Below, piece after piece: positions 44,770-56,553 of a DNA stretch of 64,000 nucleotides. The DNA comes from Hyalella azteca (taxonomy: Eukaryota > Arthropoda > Malacostraca > Amphipoda > Hyalellidae), in the NCBI RefSeq assembly GCF_000764305.2, contig NW_025936290.1, positions 21,729-85,728 of the forward strand. The letters run 5' to 3'. Under the pieces are notes generated by a model. The model was not told the DNA's origin. It worked only from the letters and a program-made list of their open reading frames with translations, and searched no databases. The translations under genes were made by a program, and so were the position numbers. The stretch's first letter is position 1; the number at the start of each line of letters is the position of its first letter.

Positions 44770-45186
44770 TTAAGGTTGCTATTTGCTGCAAGTTTTTAAT
44801 GTTGCTATTTGCTGCAAGGTTTTAATGTTACTATTTGCTGCAAGGTTTTAATGTTACTATTTACTGCAAGTTTTTAATGTTGCTATTTGCTGCAAGGTTT
44901 TAATGTTACTATTTACTGCAAGGTCTTAATGTTTCTATTTGCTGCAAGGTTTTAATGTTACTATTTGCTGCAAGGTTTTAATGTTACTATTTGCTGCAAG
45001 GTTTTAATGTTACTATTTGCTGCAAGGTTTTAATGTTGCTATTTACTGCAAGGTTTTAATGTTGCTATTTACTGCAAGGTTTTAATGTTGCTATTTACTG
45101 CAAGGTTTTTATGTTGCTATTTGCTGCAAGGTTTTACTGTTACTATTTACTGCAAGGTTTTTATGTTGCTATTTACTGCAAGGTTT
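44770..45186. repeat. 26-bp minisatellite (TTACTATTTGCTGCAAGGTT), ~16 units
   Basis: Unit GTTACTATTTGCTGCAAGGT followed by TTTAAT. Alternating G/A at two sites (GTTGC/GTTAC, TTGCTG/TTACTG) gives internal sub-types. The array starts about 200 bp after the PLE palindrome. Confidence 0.95.
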
Positions 45187-47652
45187 GGTCACGAGAAAAA
45201 AGATTAACGCGCTTGGTCACGTAAGCTCTCGGCCGATCGGATGGTCATGAAATTCTTGGATTTCCTCCCAAAAAATAATCGAATTAGGTGATATTAGTGA
45301 TATATTAAAGATATTGAATTATACTAAATGTAAAGTTAGTTGTGTGTTAATATAACCAAATAAAATGAACATGATCCAAGGATGCTTCAATGGCAAAAAT
45401 TTCCTATACCCTTTATTGGGAAGAGATTTTTAACTTGAAAATATTATTGGATAGAATTCAAAAGAATAAATATGTAGTTACAATTAATTATGTTATAATT
45501 ATGGGATATTATTATTATATCAAACATACAGTATATATTATATTAAATTACTTTTTGCGCTCGCTTCGATCGCGTACAGGCCTAATGAGAAAATATCTCA
45601 TAAAATTAAAAAATCATCCACTCTGATATCAGTTCAGACAATCTAATAATAACCGACCTTCTTGATTTCATTAATTTTAATGGCGAACAAGCAATATGAC
45701 GATCACCACGGATGCCGTCTTATTACCTCTTCTGACCAGCAGTTCCAAACGACTCTATTTGCTCAAGTTTCCCGACCGGTAATTACCTTAGGACAATTAA
45801 ACCTGCCGGACGATATTATTGGGAAGTTTGGTACTTTACATTCATTACGTGAATGGTTCTAAGATTGGCTTTCGTAGACACGTCGTGGGATCGAGAGTTT
45901 TAAACCGTTTCCTGGTCTTAAAATCATCTTATTTTTTGACTAGAAAAAATAAACCGAGCTAGTTTGAACGCATATTTTACAAAGGCAATGTTTTAATGCC
46001 CGAGACTGACCGAAACCAAGCAGATTTTGTGGTCCCGAAAGACTTGGGAAAGAATTTAGCCTTTTTCTCGGTGGCATTCACCAGCAAGATCTTAACACTT
46101 TTGTTCATTGTTGAGTTGTACATTGATGTAATTAATGTTTAAATTGTCTACTGAAATTTGAATAAATTTCATCTGTCTTAAAAGAGGATACATTATAATA
46201 TATTCTTGCAAATGTGCGGGACGATGAATGCCTTCGTCGAGTACGGCAATCAACTTGTAATGTATAAGCTGACTTTGCTGCTTATAAGTTCTTCACAACT
46301 TATTCAACCGCCATTAATGCGAGCGTCAAAGAGAAAATACTGGCTAAAAAAATTTGTCTAAAGACAATTGTGTCTACTTGCTCGAGTGTGACACCAAATC
46401 AAGTTTAACAACGGCGCCCGCAGCTCCTTAAGTTCACCAGTTTATTCTTAACTCAAAGACAAAATAAGCTTTCGGGAGTTTTCGGTCTCCAGCAATTAAT
46501 TGAGCTTTTTGGTTCCAAAATAAACTTCTCAAGCAAATCTTGTTCCCAGACTGCAAAATCTCAAATCCCTTTCTTCCTCTGATTGTTTATGCTCATATTG
46601 ACAATTAACTAAATTCATTTATCAGGTCATACTGTGAAGCAATTTAACGCGGTTTAATTAAACAGGAAGGAATATTTAGTAATTCATTTCTTTACATTGT
46701 TTTCCAGAGCCTGAAGTGACGTTGCTCAAAAGATAACATAAATGTTTGCAAGGGAAAAATCAATTATAATTCGGCCTATTGATGAAAAAAGTTATGGACA
46801 ATACACTTTCGATTTGCAACTGATAAAGCAGCTCAGATACCGAACTTAAAGTTAAGCATTGTCAGGAGAATTTCGTACGAGTGGAAAGAGCTTCGCTTCC
46901 AAAAGGAAATTGTGAGAAGTGCTTGGGCGAAATTTATGTTTCTGTTTTGCTTGAACACGTCCCATGGGTAAGGGATGGCTGAAGCAGCATTAGAGAAAGC
47001 TACAGTTTAACTTGTGCTACAGAGAAATAATTTCGAAACGGGCATAAAAATCTTGCTTACACAACGAACAACAGTTTTCCAAATGTAGCCAATATGGAAA
47101 TGACTGTTCCAGACTCTTATCTTAATCCAGAATTGACATTGAAATTTTCTAAATCAGAAATTAAGATTTTTAAATTTCTAATAGAATTTCAGGAATAAAA
47201 ATGATTTTTATTGGACACATTTGAATCGATCAAACTATAACACTCTGAAACGCTACTAATTTTTTCATATAAATGTAGATTTGCCAGAAGATTTTATTTT
47301 ATTTTATTTAAATAAATAGCACAAAAAATTAACAGTAAAATAGTATAAAGAATTATGAAAATAATGTAATTTTGCAAATTGAAGTTTGGAAAATCAATAG
47401 ATCAAATTTTGTGTTTCTCGGACAATCGATATCCAACGAAAGAAACTTTTAGTAGATCGGGTCTTTTAGATTTTTCAAACCTGAATAACGTTCTAAAATA
47501 ACAAGACGATTGATAAACACTAACAATTGACACGATTCAAACAACAAAACTATCTAGACGCATTCAATACGCACAAATAAATTGTGAAAAACATGTGGCA
47601 AGAAACAGACGACTGCCAAGTTTGTCGGCTTGCGGCGAGGACTCAAGTAATG
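45187..47652. other. Unassigned AT-rich region
   Basis: ORFs of 66-78 codons (45390-45862) are unrecognised. No RNA, array or mobile-element signature is seen. Confidence 0.45.
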
Positions 47653-47696
47653 ACAAGCTAAGGCTGTAGCTTGTATCCGCCGGAGTCAAATTCCGG
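47653..47696 (+). other. tRNA-like paired arms (probably SINE or pseudo-tRNA)
   Basis: ACAAGCT/AGCTTGT (47653-47659 with 47668-47674) resembles an anticodon arm, but with an 8-nt loop. CCGGA-GTCAAAT-TCCGG (47680-47696) is a perfect 5-bp T-arm with a 7-nt loop. The loop starts GTC instead of TTC, and no acceptable acceptor stem or D-arm was found, so it is not a functional tRNA. Confidence 0.25.
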
Positions 47697-47847
47697 AATA
47701 CTGACAAAAATGAAATACAATTCAGGTTTGTAACTCAGTTCATCCCGAATCATGCGCTATTCATTACACGTAACTGGATCTGCTGCCAGTAATAAACAGT
47801 TTGTATTATGTACGGAGCGTAGAATTGATTTCCCAACGAGTTCATTC

Positions 47848-47920
47848 CAAGAACTGCAATCATACCTGGAAAACATGTCTCTGCCAAGAACTGTAATCTT
47901 ACCTGGACAACATTTCCCTG
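47848..47920. repeat. 36-bp direct duplicate
   Basis: CCAAGAACTGCAATCATACC and CCAAGAACTGTAATCTTACC start 36 bp apart, and both continue TGGAMAACAT. Confidence 0.8.
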
Positions 47921-48097
47921 CTTGAAAGGTGACACCCGGCAATTAGAAAAACGTTCGCTCGGTGCTGGACAGGAAGCACATACACTCGTCGTGTATCAAC
48001 TTTAGAATGTTCCATGAATTTTTCTTACGCTAACGACCGGCATTCATCTTCTCTAATGGGTAAAGTTAGCCGCGAGAAGCCTTGAGAGAAGTGAAGG

Positions 48098-48247
48098 ATG
48101 GAACTTCATCTCTTGCATGAGAATCTTTCTGCATCACGACGCCGGGTATCGGCGCAGAGTTTGGCTCTACAAATCAAACGCCACATATTTCCGGGTGACA
48201 TGCCAAACAGCCACGTGGATCTTCTTACAACACAATGCACAGTTTGA
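48098..48247 (+). CDS. Candidate 49-codon ORF (competing 122-codon minus ORF)
   Basis: ATG at 48098 (context GAAGGATGG) opens 49 codons to TGA (48245-48247), a soluble, unbiased peptide (e.g. SAQSLALQIKRHIFPGDMPN). The minus strand carries a longer open frame (48106-48474, 122 codons, basic, Cys- and Arg-containing) over the same patch. No family is recognised for either. The region is GC-richer than its flanks and lies just before a 186-bp tandem duplication. Confidence 0.18.
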   Translation: MELHLLHENLSASRRRVSAQSLALQIKRHIFPGDMPNSHVDLLTTQCTV

Positions 48248-48492
48248 ATATTGTTGATTAAATGTTTAAAAAATCTATTATTAGCGTTATTTTGCGCCGG
48301 GAATGAGTCATGAAGACATGCAAATGCATCCTTTGATTTCGCAATAAAAGTCAAGCGCTGCGTAGCACAAAGAAGGGTTTGCTTCGGCAGGATCACAATG
48401 CGAAGCCTCATGAAGCTGCCAGCAGATCGAGGAATGATAGCCCTGGTGCAAAAATAAGGCGTGTTTGTGGTCAAAATAATAGCATTTTGTCG

Positions 48493-48862
48493 GATTCCGC
48501 AGCTATGCTACCAATGAGACGCAATATCAACCTATCGACAAAATTCTTCAGAGGCAAATGTCTAACTTACTTTGGTGGCGAAACGAAACTATAATTTCAT
48601 TAAAAAATGTATTTACTTGTGTTTGATAAGAACTTTAAAAGTATTGAACAATCGTGTAGAATTACTAATAAATTGCCTATTCCGCAGCTATGCTATCAAT
48701 GAGACGCAATATCAACCTATCGACAAAATTCTTCCGAGGCAAATGTCTAACTTACTTTTGTGGCGAAACGAAACTATAATTTCATTAAAAAATGTATTTA
48801 CTTGTGTTTGATAAGAACTTTAAAAGTATTTAACAATCGTGTAGAATTGCTAATAAATTGCC
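48493..48862. repeat. Tandem duplication, two 186-bp units
   Basis: Units start at 48493 and 48679 with ATTCCGCAGCTATGCT and run through CAATGAGACGCAATATCAAC, CTATCGACAAAATTCTTC and TGTTTGATAAGAACTTTAAA. They differ at only about half a dozen sites (TACC/TATC, CAGAGG/CCGAGG, GGTGGC/TGTGGC), so the event is recent. Confidence 0.95.
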
Positions 48863-49117
48863 GTAGAATTTTCAATAAACAATGCAGCGGAATGACACCA
48901 TAACTTTAGCTTCGCTTCTACTCAGCTCGTTGCACGTATCAATAAAATATAACCAACCAAAAATTCACTGAAACCAAGCAGATATTAAAGCAGTAAAAAT
49001 TTATATGATATGAAATATTTTGGAGAGAAGAAGTCAAGATACTGTGCTCCATGGACCTAATAATATTATCGTCTGCTCTTTTATACCAATTTCTTTTATA
49101 CCAATTTGAAATATAAG
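48863..49117. other. Unassigned
   Basis: Nothing recognised. Confidence 0.4.
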
Positions 49118-49270
49118 CTTTAAGGTAATTAATCAGCGAATTTTAGGTTATTAACGCTCAAGCTTTACGGTAATTAGTGCTCAAGTTGTACGGTAATTAA
49201 CGCTCATGCTTTAATTAATGCTTAAGTTTTAAGGTTATTAACTCTCAAACTTTAGAGTAATTAACGAGCA
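49118..49270. repeat. Degenerate ~25-bp repeat (GGTAATTAACGCTCAAGCTT)
   Basis: About six diverged units with core TAATTAACGCTCAAGCTTTA. Spacing varies by a few bases. Confidence 0.75.
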
Positions 49271-49561
49271 TGAATTACTTTGAGGAGGTTTCACGTTTCA
49301 AAAGGCAAGATATAGAGTTTCACCTTTTAAGAAAAAAGATTGAAAATAACCAAGAACTTATATAATAATTTTGCTTAAATTTCAAGGTAATCATGAACTT
49401 GAAAACAAAAAACGCCAAGTAAATTACCTATATTTTCATCGCATATGTTTTTATCGACCACCTAAAGAATTTCAAATCGGATTAGTCAATTATACACATA
49501 TTGACAAAATTGAGAGGAAAAAAATTAAATTTTCTGTAATCGCCAGCGCAGCGCCTACACA

Positions 49562-49613
49562 GGAAGGATCATGGTTGAATTAATACATGTATTATTTCAA
49601 CCATGGGAAGGAT
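49562..49613. mobile_element. 36-bp palindrome flanked by exact 8-bp direct repeats
   Basis: GGAAGGAT (49562-49569) and GGAAGGAT (49606-49613) immediately bracket a near-perfect 36-bp palindrome (49570-49605) with arms CATGGTTGAA...TTCAACCATG. Its right half recurs at about 9078-9096. An 8-bp direct repeat is the target-site size of hAT- and P-type elements, so this could be the footprint of a tiny palindromic element. A chance direct repeat remains possible. Confidence 0.45.
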
Positions 49614-50754
49614 GACTTACCTACTTGAAGCGCAGTTAAATCCCACGATGAATCCTGATGAGACGTTGATCACTTCAAGCAAAGTAACTGAATTCTTTCC
49701 CTAGGCTGAGTTTCAGAGCCATAAATTCACAATGTAATCTGAGTTTATTATAATGCATGTAAAAGAATAAAGAAGAATTTTCAGTAAGTTTTGGGAATGC
49801 AGTCAATGTAAAAAAGAATGAAAATCAATTTTCAGTAAGTTTAAGAAATGCAACTCACCAGAATTTCAGTGGTGAGCCGCTGTCTCATCCCATTACTTTT
49901 AAGTAAAAACACAAACTTAGCCATAGCCATTGACATGGGTGCCATGTAAACATCTTATTCACATCTGTATACATAAATAGTAACTTTACCATACGCAAAC
50001 GTAGTCACAGCCGTATAGCCATTGATACAACATACATGCAGTAGAACATAATTTACTTCAGTAGTTACTTTCATACACACCGCGACGTAGCCATAACTGC
50101 AGCTATGGATCCCACTGAAGTGCTTACTTGAAATCTGAAGAAACTTTCACTCATGAAAATGTAGCTGTAGTCTTGTATCTCACTGAAGAACCTAATTCAC
50201 ATCCGTAGTGACTTTCATACTCACCGTCAACAGTCCAACTCCCATATTCACATATTTATTTTTATAATTAGTTTTAGAGGCTTCTAGTGCTTGTGCAATG
50301 CCCAGCCTGATCTCTGTCACTGGTGTGCGAGGAAAATATTCACATATTCACAACGGACCCTAACTTCGCACATACCTCCGCTCCGGCTTTCCACGCAACA
50401 TCAATCGCTGTGGCTTAGCATTCCGCACATTTCCTCCGGTAAACTCTGGAATTATACCGGCATCAATTGAAATGAAAACAGAATTTCAAATAATAAACGT
50501 TTCCTTAACATATATTACGGCCTCAAATTTCATTGAACACGATCTAAGGTTTCTACCCTTAACAATGTTTCACGTCTTGCAACGGAATGGCACGGAGGAT
50601 TTCCCAGTAAGTGTAATGAACAGTAACTAAGTTGTTCAATTGATTAAATATAGAGCGTCGAATGCTATTTCTTTCTTAATATTTCTTTTGAGATGATATC
50701 CGTGCAAGCTGCCCATCGGTTGTGTACTGCTACTGATGCTGGTGCTAGTGCTNA
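49614..50754. other. Unassigned; short duplicate at 49.8 kb
   Basis: AATTTTCAGTAAGTTT is repeated about 55 bp apart near 49775 and 49828. One N lies at 50753. No gene recognised. Confidence 0.5.
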
Positions 50755-51486
50755 TACTCTCTCACAATTAGGTAATGAAGTAAATACTCTCCCACAATTA
50801 GGTAATGAAAGAAATACTCTCCCACAATTAGGTAATGAAGAAAATACTCTCCCACAATTAGATAATGAAGGAAATACTCTACCACAATTAGGTGATGTAG
50901 TAAATATTCTCCCACAATTAGGTGAAGAAGTAAATACTCTCCCACAATTAGGTGAAGAAGTAAATACTCTCCCACAATTAGGTGAAGAAGTAAATACTCC
51001 ACCACAATTAGGTAATGAAGTAAATACTCTCTTACAATTACACTGTTAGAAAAATGACCGTTAACGGTATTACCGGCGTTTCAGTGGCCGGTCGACACGT
51101 GAAAAGAAACACCGTGTCGCCATTTTTATTCTAATTTAACACTAGAAATCCGTAAAACATCTGATAAAAACGGCGAAACAGTTTATTTTAACGGGGCGAC
51201 CGGCCATTAGAACGCCGGTGGGACCGTTTTTTCACCGTTTTTTCTAACAGTGTAGATAATGAAGTAAATACTCTCTCACAATTAGATAATGAAGTAAATA
51301 CTCTCCCACAATTAACAATTAGATGATGAAGTAAATACTCTACCACAATTAGATGATGAAGTAAATACTCTACCACAATTAGGTAATGAAGTAAATACTC
51401 TACCACAATTAGGTAATGAAGTAAATACTCTACCACAATTAGGTAATGAAGTAAATACTCTCCCACAATTAGATGATGAACTCCCA
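50755..51486. repeat. 30-bp minisatellite (AATTAGGTAATGAAGTAAAT), split by a MITE
   Basis: About 10 units before 51040 and about 8 after 51253, each GGTAATGAAGTAAATACTCT followed by CCCACAATTA. Variants GGTGAAGAAG and GATGATGAAG mark sub-blocks. Ten codons per unit keep frames open on both strands (118 plus, 86 and 99 minus). A non-autonomous element interrupts the array at 51041-51252. Confidence 0.95.
51041..51252. mobile_element. 212-bp fold-back MITE with TA target-site duplication
   Basis: Ends are CACTGTTAGAAAAA and TTTTTTCTAACAGTG. TA flanks both sides (51039-51040 and 51253-51254). Removing the element and one TA restores an intact 30-bp minisatellite unit (CAATTAGATAATGAAG), so the boundaries are secure. 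The arms remain complementary inward: ACCGGCG...GGCCGGTCG near both ends, then TTTCGCC/GTGTCGCC blocks, making nearly the whole element one long inverted repeat. TA duplication suggests a Tc1/mariner-type transposase, supplied in trans. Confidence 0.9.
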
Positions 51487-52774
51487 AACTGACTTTATTT
51501 CGCCAGCAGAGCCATGGTAGAGTGGCGCCTTCATGGCATTAAATGACGAGTCTTGAAGTTTTATGTCGCTAACCAAGAAGTTTTCAAGACATGTTAGGCA
51601 TCTTAATTTCGTAATGCAGCGTTTTCTCGTAGATTAATTTAAGTCTGGTCATATTTTAATCCTGGATAAAATAAGGCCACACACTCGCAGTTAAAGGGCC
51701 TACTGGCCCACTAAACAAACCCACTTCTGTTCCATTATAAGACTTAATTGTAAATTAGATAAAGTATAGCATAAATAGGAGAAAACAAAGAATAGGTCTA
51801 TCGTTGAACCAACCGAATGTCTGTGCTTCAAAAGAATTTAGTTGGGTAGAAAACTTCACATAAAGATTCTCATTCAATTTGTATGAATTTAGCCACAAAA
51901 CGTGAGCAAAATTTCTATCGATTTACGAGCGGCTGTAAACGAAGGATGTACAGAAATCCGTGCAGCATTTGTATGCATTGCTGGCAATGGATGTCCCTTC
52001 CAGTAGGATAAATAATGCAGCACTATTTACTGATTTGCGAAGATAAATAAAAATTTCAATTATTAACTCCCATGATGTATCATTTTTTCTGATATGGGCA
52101 GGTAAAATAACGAGTTTAAAAAATAACAAGTATTTTTCTCCGAATTTAAGAAACTTTTGATAAAAATCTAACTCTGTGGATAGGACTGTACTTTCCGAGC
52201 AGACAGAATTATGAGAGTTATCTTTAATCGAGGGCATTGTTTACTGCCAGCATATTTTGGCTTTACCTGCAGAGCGTTGTTCAAACAATGCATACGAAAT
52301 TATTAAAAGCAAATGCAATCCGGCCCCCTTTTAATATCCGTCCGCATCCAAACTGGTTGCATTTCTCAGACATCCACAAACGCCTCAATCAATTCTAGCT
52401 CTGAGATTCGTATTAGTCCGTTACGATCGATTCAATCTTCAGTTCAGCATTAGATCAACAAACTAAGTTCAAGTAATTATAAAGTTTTCTTCCATGATCA
52501 TCAGTTTGAGGTCTCCAGTTCCTGAGATGATGTAACTCAGTAAGTTTGGCGTAAGTGGAGGCTGATGTAGAATTGAGCCTATGCAATATGCTGCTCAATA
52601 TTCTTCTCAGATCATGAAGGCTGAAACTTCGATTGGGGCGGCATGCGAGGCACCGTGTGTGAGCTTTGATCAAGTCATGCCATGCATTGGTCTAGCTCAC
52701 TGCTCCCAATCTATATGCTAAATCATAGCTGCGTCTTGACAAATGCTCAGACTAAGCCAGTTCTGCTACACTCT
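51487..52774. other. Unassigned
   Basis: Minus frames of 104 (51923-52237) and 72 codons (52455-52673) are not recognised and have no supporting signals. Confidence 0.45.
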
Positions 52775-52962
52775 TACGAGACAAAAAATATAACTCAGTA
52801 TTCACTGCAGTGAGTGACAGAGAGCGCATTTTTTCGTCGACGAAACCGTTAAGTCACGGACGGACGGATAGACAGACAGACGGACAGACGGACGGACAGA
52901 CAAGGCGAACACAATAGTGCATTTTTTCCATAAAGAGAAAATTCGCTAAAAAGTCGGTATGT
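52775..52962 (-). mobile_element. Microsatellite-bearing dispersed element, copy A (inverted)
   Basis: Inverse of copies B and C. From its own 5' end it would read GCGAATTTTCTC, AAAAAATGCACTATTGTG, TCGCCTTG, a (GTCC/GTCT)n run, TGACTTAACGG, TTCGTCGACG, AAAATGCGCTCTCTGTCACT, the palindrome region CACTGCAGTGAATACTGAG and TTATATTTTTTGTC. Confidence 0.8.
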
Positions 52963-54414
52963 ATACCATCATATATTATTGGATACGTGAAACTAAAGAT
53001 TTAGAACACAGCTTCTTTCAACGTTTGCTCACAAGTGAGGGTTTACAATAAGAACAAAGATCTCAGATTTAGATGAAAATTTCAGGCAACAAGTCTAATA
53101 AAGCTTGTGTCTGAGAACGACCTAGATTGTTTAGCCAATACTTTCTTTTCTATTTTTCCGAGGATTCCGAGTTTTCAACTTAGGAAACACAGGATTAATA
53201 AAAATTTTCTTCCACAAAATAATACTAGCTCACAAACGTCTTTCAACGAATTAAAAATGCGTATTAAAATATGCCCACAAGCTCAGCCGTGCTTGCGCAC
53301 TAACGAAATTTAAACTAAACTAAGTGAAAAACGGACAAACACAGCAATTCTACGGAATCTGCGCATCAACGTTGCTTTCTAGGAGCTCCTGCTATGAGCC
53401 ATCACGGCACCATCAATAAGGTAATCCCGAGCTTCTCATTTTTCCATTCCTATTCATTTAGCAGAAAACGATGCCTTAGAACGCGAAGCTTTAGGTCAAT
53501 ATCATTATGATCAGCAAAGCATTTTAGGTCTAGACGAGCAGACCGTCCCATACAAAGAGTCTTGCCGAGAAATGGCTTCAATAGTGAATATAAAAGCTCC
53601 CTCTCCAGGCGATAATGACCCAAGCAGTTGTACAAGGTTAATTTTTTGCTGGTATTCGTAGCATTCAAGTAATGTATAGCACATAACCAGGAAAAAGAGC
53701 GAAGGTAGGGTGACTGAATAGCTATCTATGCATTGGACTTGACTGAATCACAATGGCACTGGATACTCACTCACTGGAGTTGACTAAGAATGTCTGCACA
53801 TTACTTTGCTGAATACTCACTTATTCACTTAACTTCAGTGTGAATAAGTCAGCTTATTTACACTCATTCTCAAAAGTCGACGGTGAAATTTATTTTTCCA
53901 GGAAACTCGGGAAATTCTGCTTGATTCAAGAAGAAAATTTTATGAAAGTTCAAGCCACTTGGGTTAGAAATGTATTTTGCATCATTTATGTATAATTTAG
54001 AAATTCAGTCGTGAAATAAATATTTGATTCGAGCTTCGTTCGTCTATTGACTGCAAAATCTTTTGCATGTCTAATCAATGAAACAAGTGACAAGTTAAAA
54101 AATATTTCTATCGATTTATTCCTTCAGTTCCTCATTTTCGGTTCTGTAAGTGGATAATATTTAAGAGTTTATTCAAGTAGCTACCAGAACAAATTCCATT
54201 CGAATGTTCCTAAAGAGAGCACATCTGCAAATACTCCTATGACGAATGTTAGTGAAAGAAAATTTTACGTTACCTCATGAAATAACCCTTCAGAAGTTAT
54301 ACAACCCTTTTATAATAATATACATAACATATCCGCCACCGCTTTACAATTTTCTAATTTTTCACCGTCACAACTTGAGCTGCACTCGGCGTTATCGTGG
54401 CAACATGCGAGAAA
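52963..54414. other. Unassigned
   Basis: A 68-codon plus frame (53107-53313) and a 72-codon minus frame (53450-53668) are unrecognised. Loose TGACT/ACTCACT repeats lie at 53710-53850. Confidence 0.4.
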
Positions 54415-54590
54415 AGCACAAAATATAATATATTTTTAAGGGAGTATTTTTTATCTCCATTGCTTATCACACACTTCTCACTCTAAGAGACGATAAGAAA
54501 CAAAATATCATGTATTTTTAAGGGCGTATTTTCTATCTCCATTGCTTATCACACACTTCCCACTCTAAGGGTCGATAAGAATGCAATTAA
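54415..54590. repeat. Tandem duplication, two ~83-bp units
   Basis: TATTTTTAAGGGMGTATTTT starts about 83 bp apart (about 54430 and 54513). Both units continue with ATCTCCATTGCTTATCACAC and ACTTCYCACTCTAAG. Confidence 0.9.
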
Positions 54591-56553
54591 TGCCTCTAAT
54601 GCCTGCTCTTTAGGAAGCCAAAACGTTGGCATCGTGCAAGGCAATCGATGGTAAACAACTTAACGCTGCGTTAAACGTGATAATTTACGCATAAAAATAA
54701 ACTTATAAAAAGAACTGCATCGGAGAACTTTGAATAGCTGGCAATTATGAGACCGAATGATCCGGTTAATTTATTGGAATCTTTGCATCACCTGAATCAA
54801 GTTGGTCCAGTTGATATGAATAAAGCTTGATATGGATGATTAAAGCTTCTCTGGATAGAATTCAGAGAAGATTAAATGCGTTGAAACTTTCCGAACAATC
54901 AATAAAATTACATTTTAATCAATTGCGTTCGTTTGTTGGGTGTTGTGGTCAACAGAATTGAATAAAAACATTCTTTTAGGAACTGAATTTCAGGAATAAC
55001 TCCACGGTAAACGAAACCAGTCTTTAACTATCTTTGAACTCGGATTTACTATTAGAGGTTACTCATAGCACACGAATTTTACCTGATTGTGATAAACAGA
55101 CCGAAATTTCTTTTGAAAATTTCTTCCAAAAGTTGGATTTTAATAACCATTAAAAGTTCATGTGTTTCAACCTAATTCTATCAAGCATTCCACATCAGTA
55201 TAATAGCAAAACCAAATTCAGCAAAAAAATGTTATTACAGAAAGTCGCATAATTTCAAAAGATAATATTTTGAATAAATATTCTATTAGATCTGATAATA
55301 TAGCTTATCTAAACATATCGAAGAATGAAATTCTCATGTAAGCTAAATTTCGCGCTGACTTGTTCAATGCTACTGAACAGCAATAAATTATCTAGTCCTT
55401 CATATTATTGGAAAGCCACAACCAAAAATACTTTTTTAAAAACCTTTTTAGTAATGTAAACAGTTATTGATTAGATTAATCGCTTGCGCTTCAGTTTTTG
55501 ACTCGCAGCCACCAAACTCCTTCATGGCGCTCTAATATCGCCGTCATTTGTACAGCGATGTTTCAGTGTGCATTCAGACGCGGTAAGTTGCGGTCACGTG
55601 TCTCTCTCGCTCCGACATCCAAGGCGTAGCCTGTGTTCCTCACTTATTCAACTTAATTAAGTTAGTCCCAAACTTGGATCTCGATCTCATTACTACAGAC
55701 AATTGGCAAGTTAAGCTGAATTAGCAAAGGAGAATTACGTCTTCCTACAAAGATCAAATTTAAAAACTTGAGAAAAAATTGAAGATTGTGTTCTGGTTTA
55801 TTTTTCCCGATGGAAAGTGATGGGGAACAACCCAAAGAAGAATTTCTGCAATATTAGTGACTGAAGGTACCGCGCCCTTTAAATTACCGATGTAAGTACC
55901 TCAAATTCGTAGTTTTTGTTCTACATATGAACAATTATCATCTATTATTGATTAGAAATCAGCATGTCGTTAAGTACGTCAATTGATGTAAATCCGCATG
56001 TAGATTGTAATTGCTACAATTATACAATTAACATACAATTAGCATTAATGCATGACAAAAAGGACTTCTTATTCAGTATTTATGCACAATCGGGAGCAGA
56101 GGTGATATCAGATCGAAACAAAATGAGGCAGCGAATGTGTCTTGTTTCAGTTGGTTAGCTTTATACACTTAAATTCTAGCTTCTATATTATCCACAACTA
56201 AAACTGAATAAATATACTTCGTGGAATAATGGATGAAATAATCACTAAGGCTCAAAAAAGGGAAACAATTCAGTTACACGGTAGCGTTAGATCTTAAATC
56301 TATTTGTTCATAGATATATTTATAGATTAAATCTAGTTTTGTTTGTAATATTGGTATGATATATCAATTAATTTGAAACTTTTCCATTTGACTGTATTTA
56401 TTAAGGATGAATTTAAGACCATAGAAAAATTCATGTTATTTGGTAATTCTAAGCCATTTGTATTTTTTATATTTAACGAATTAAATGTAGATTCCTAAAA
56501 TAAGTTACGTTTCGATAGTTTATTTCAATTTTGATTCGGGTGCAAAATTATTT
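54591..56553. other. Unassigned AT-rich region
   Basis: A small GC-richer patch near 55500-55640 has no open frame I can support. A 64-codon plus frame (55964-56158) is not recognised. Confidence 0.45.

Noticed and set aside
50693..51487. NTLPQLGNEV repeat protein and antisense counterparts
   Set aside because: 30-bp minisatellite open on both strands, interrupted by a MITE and containing an N.
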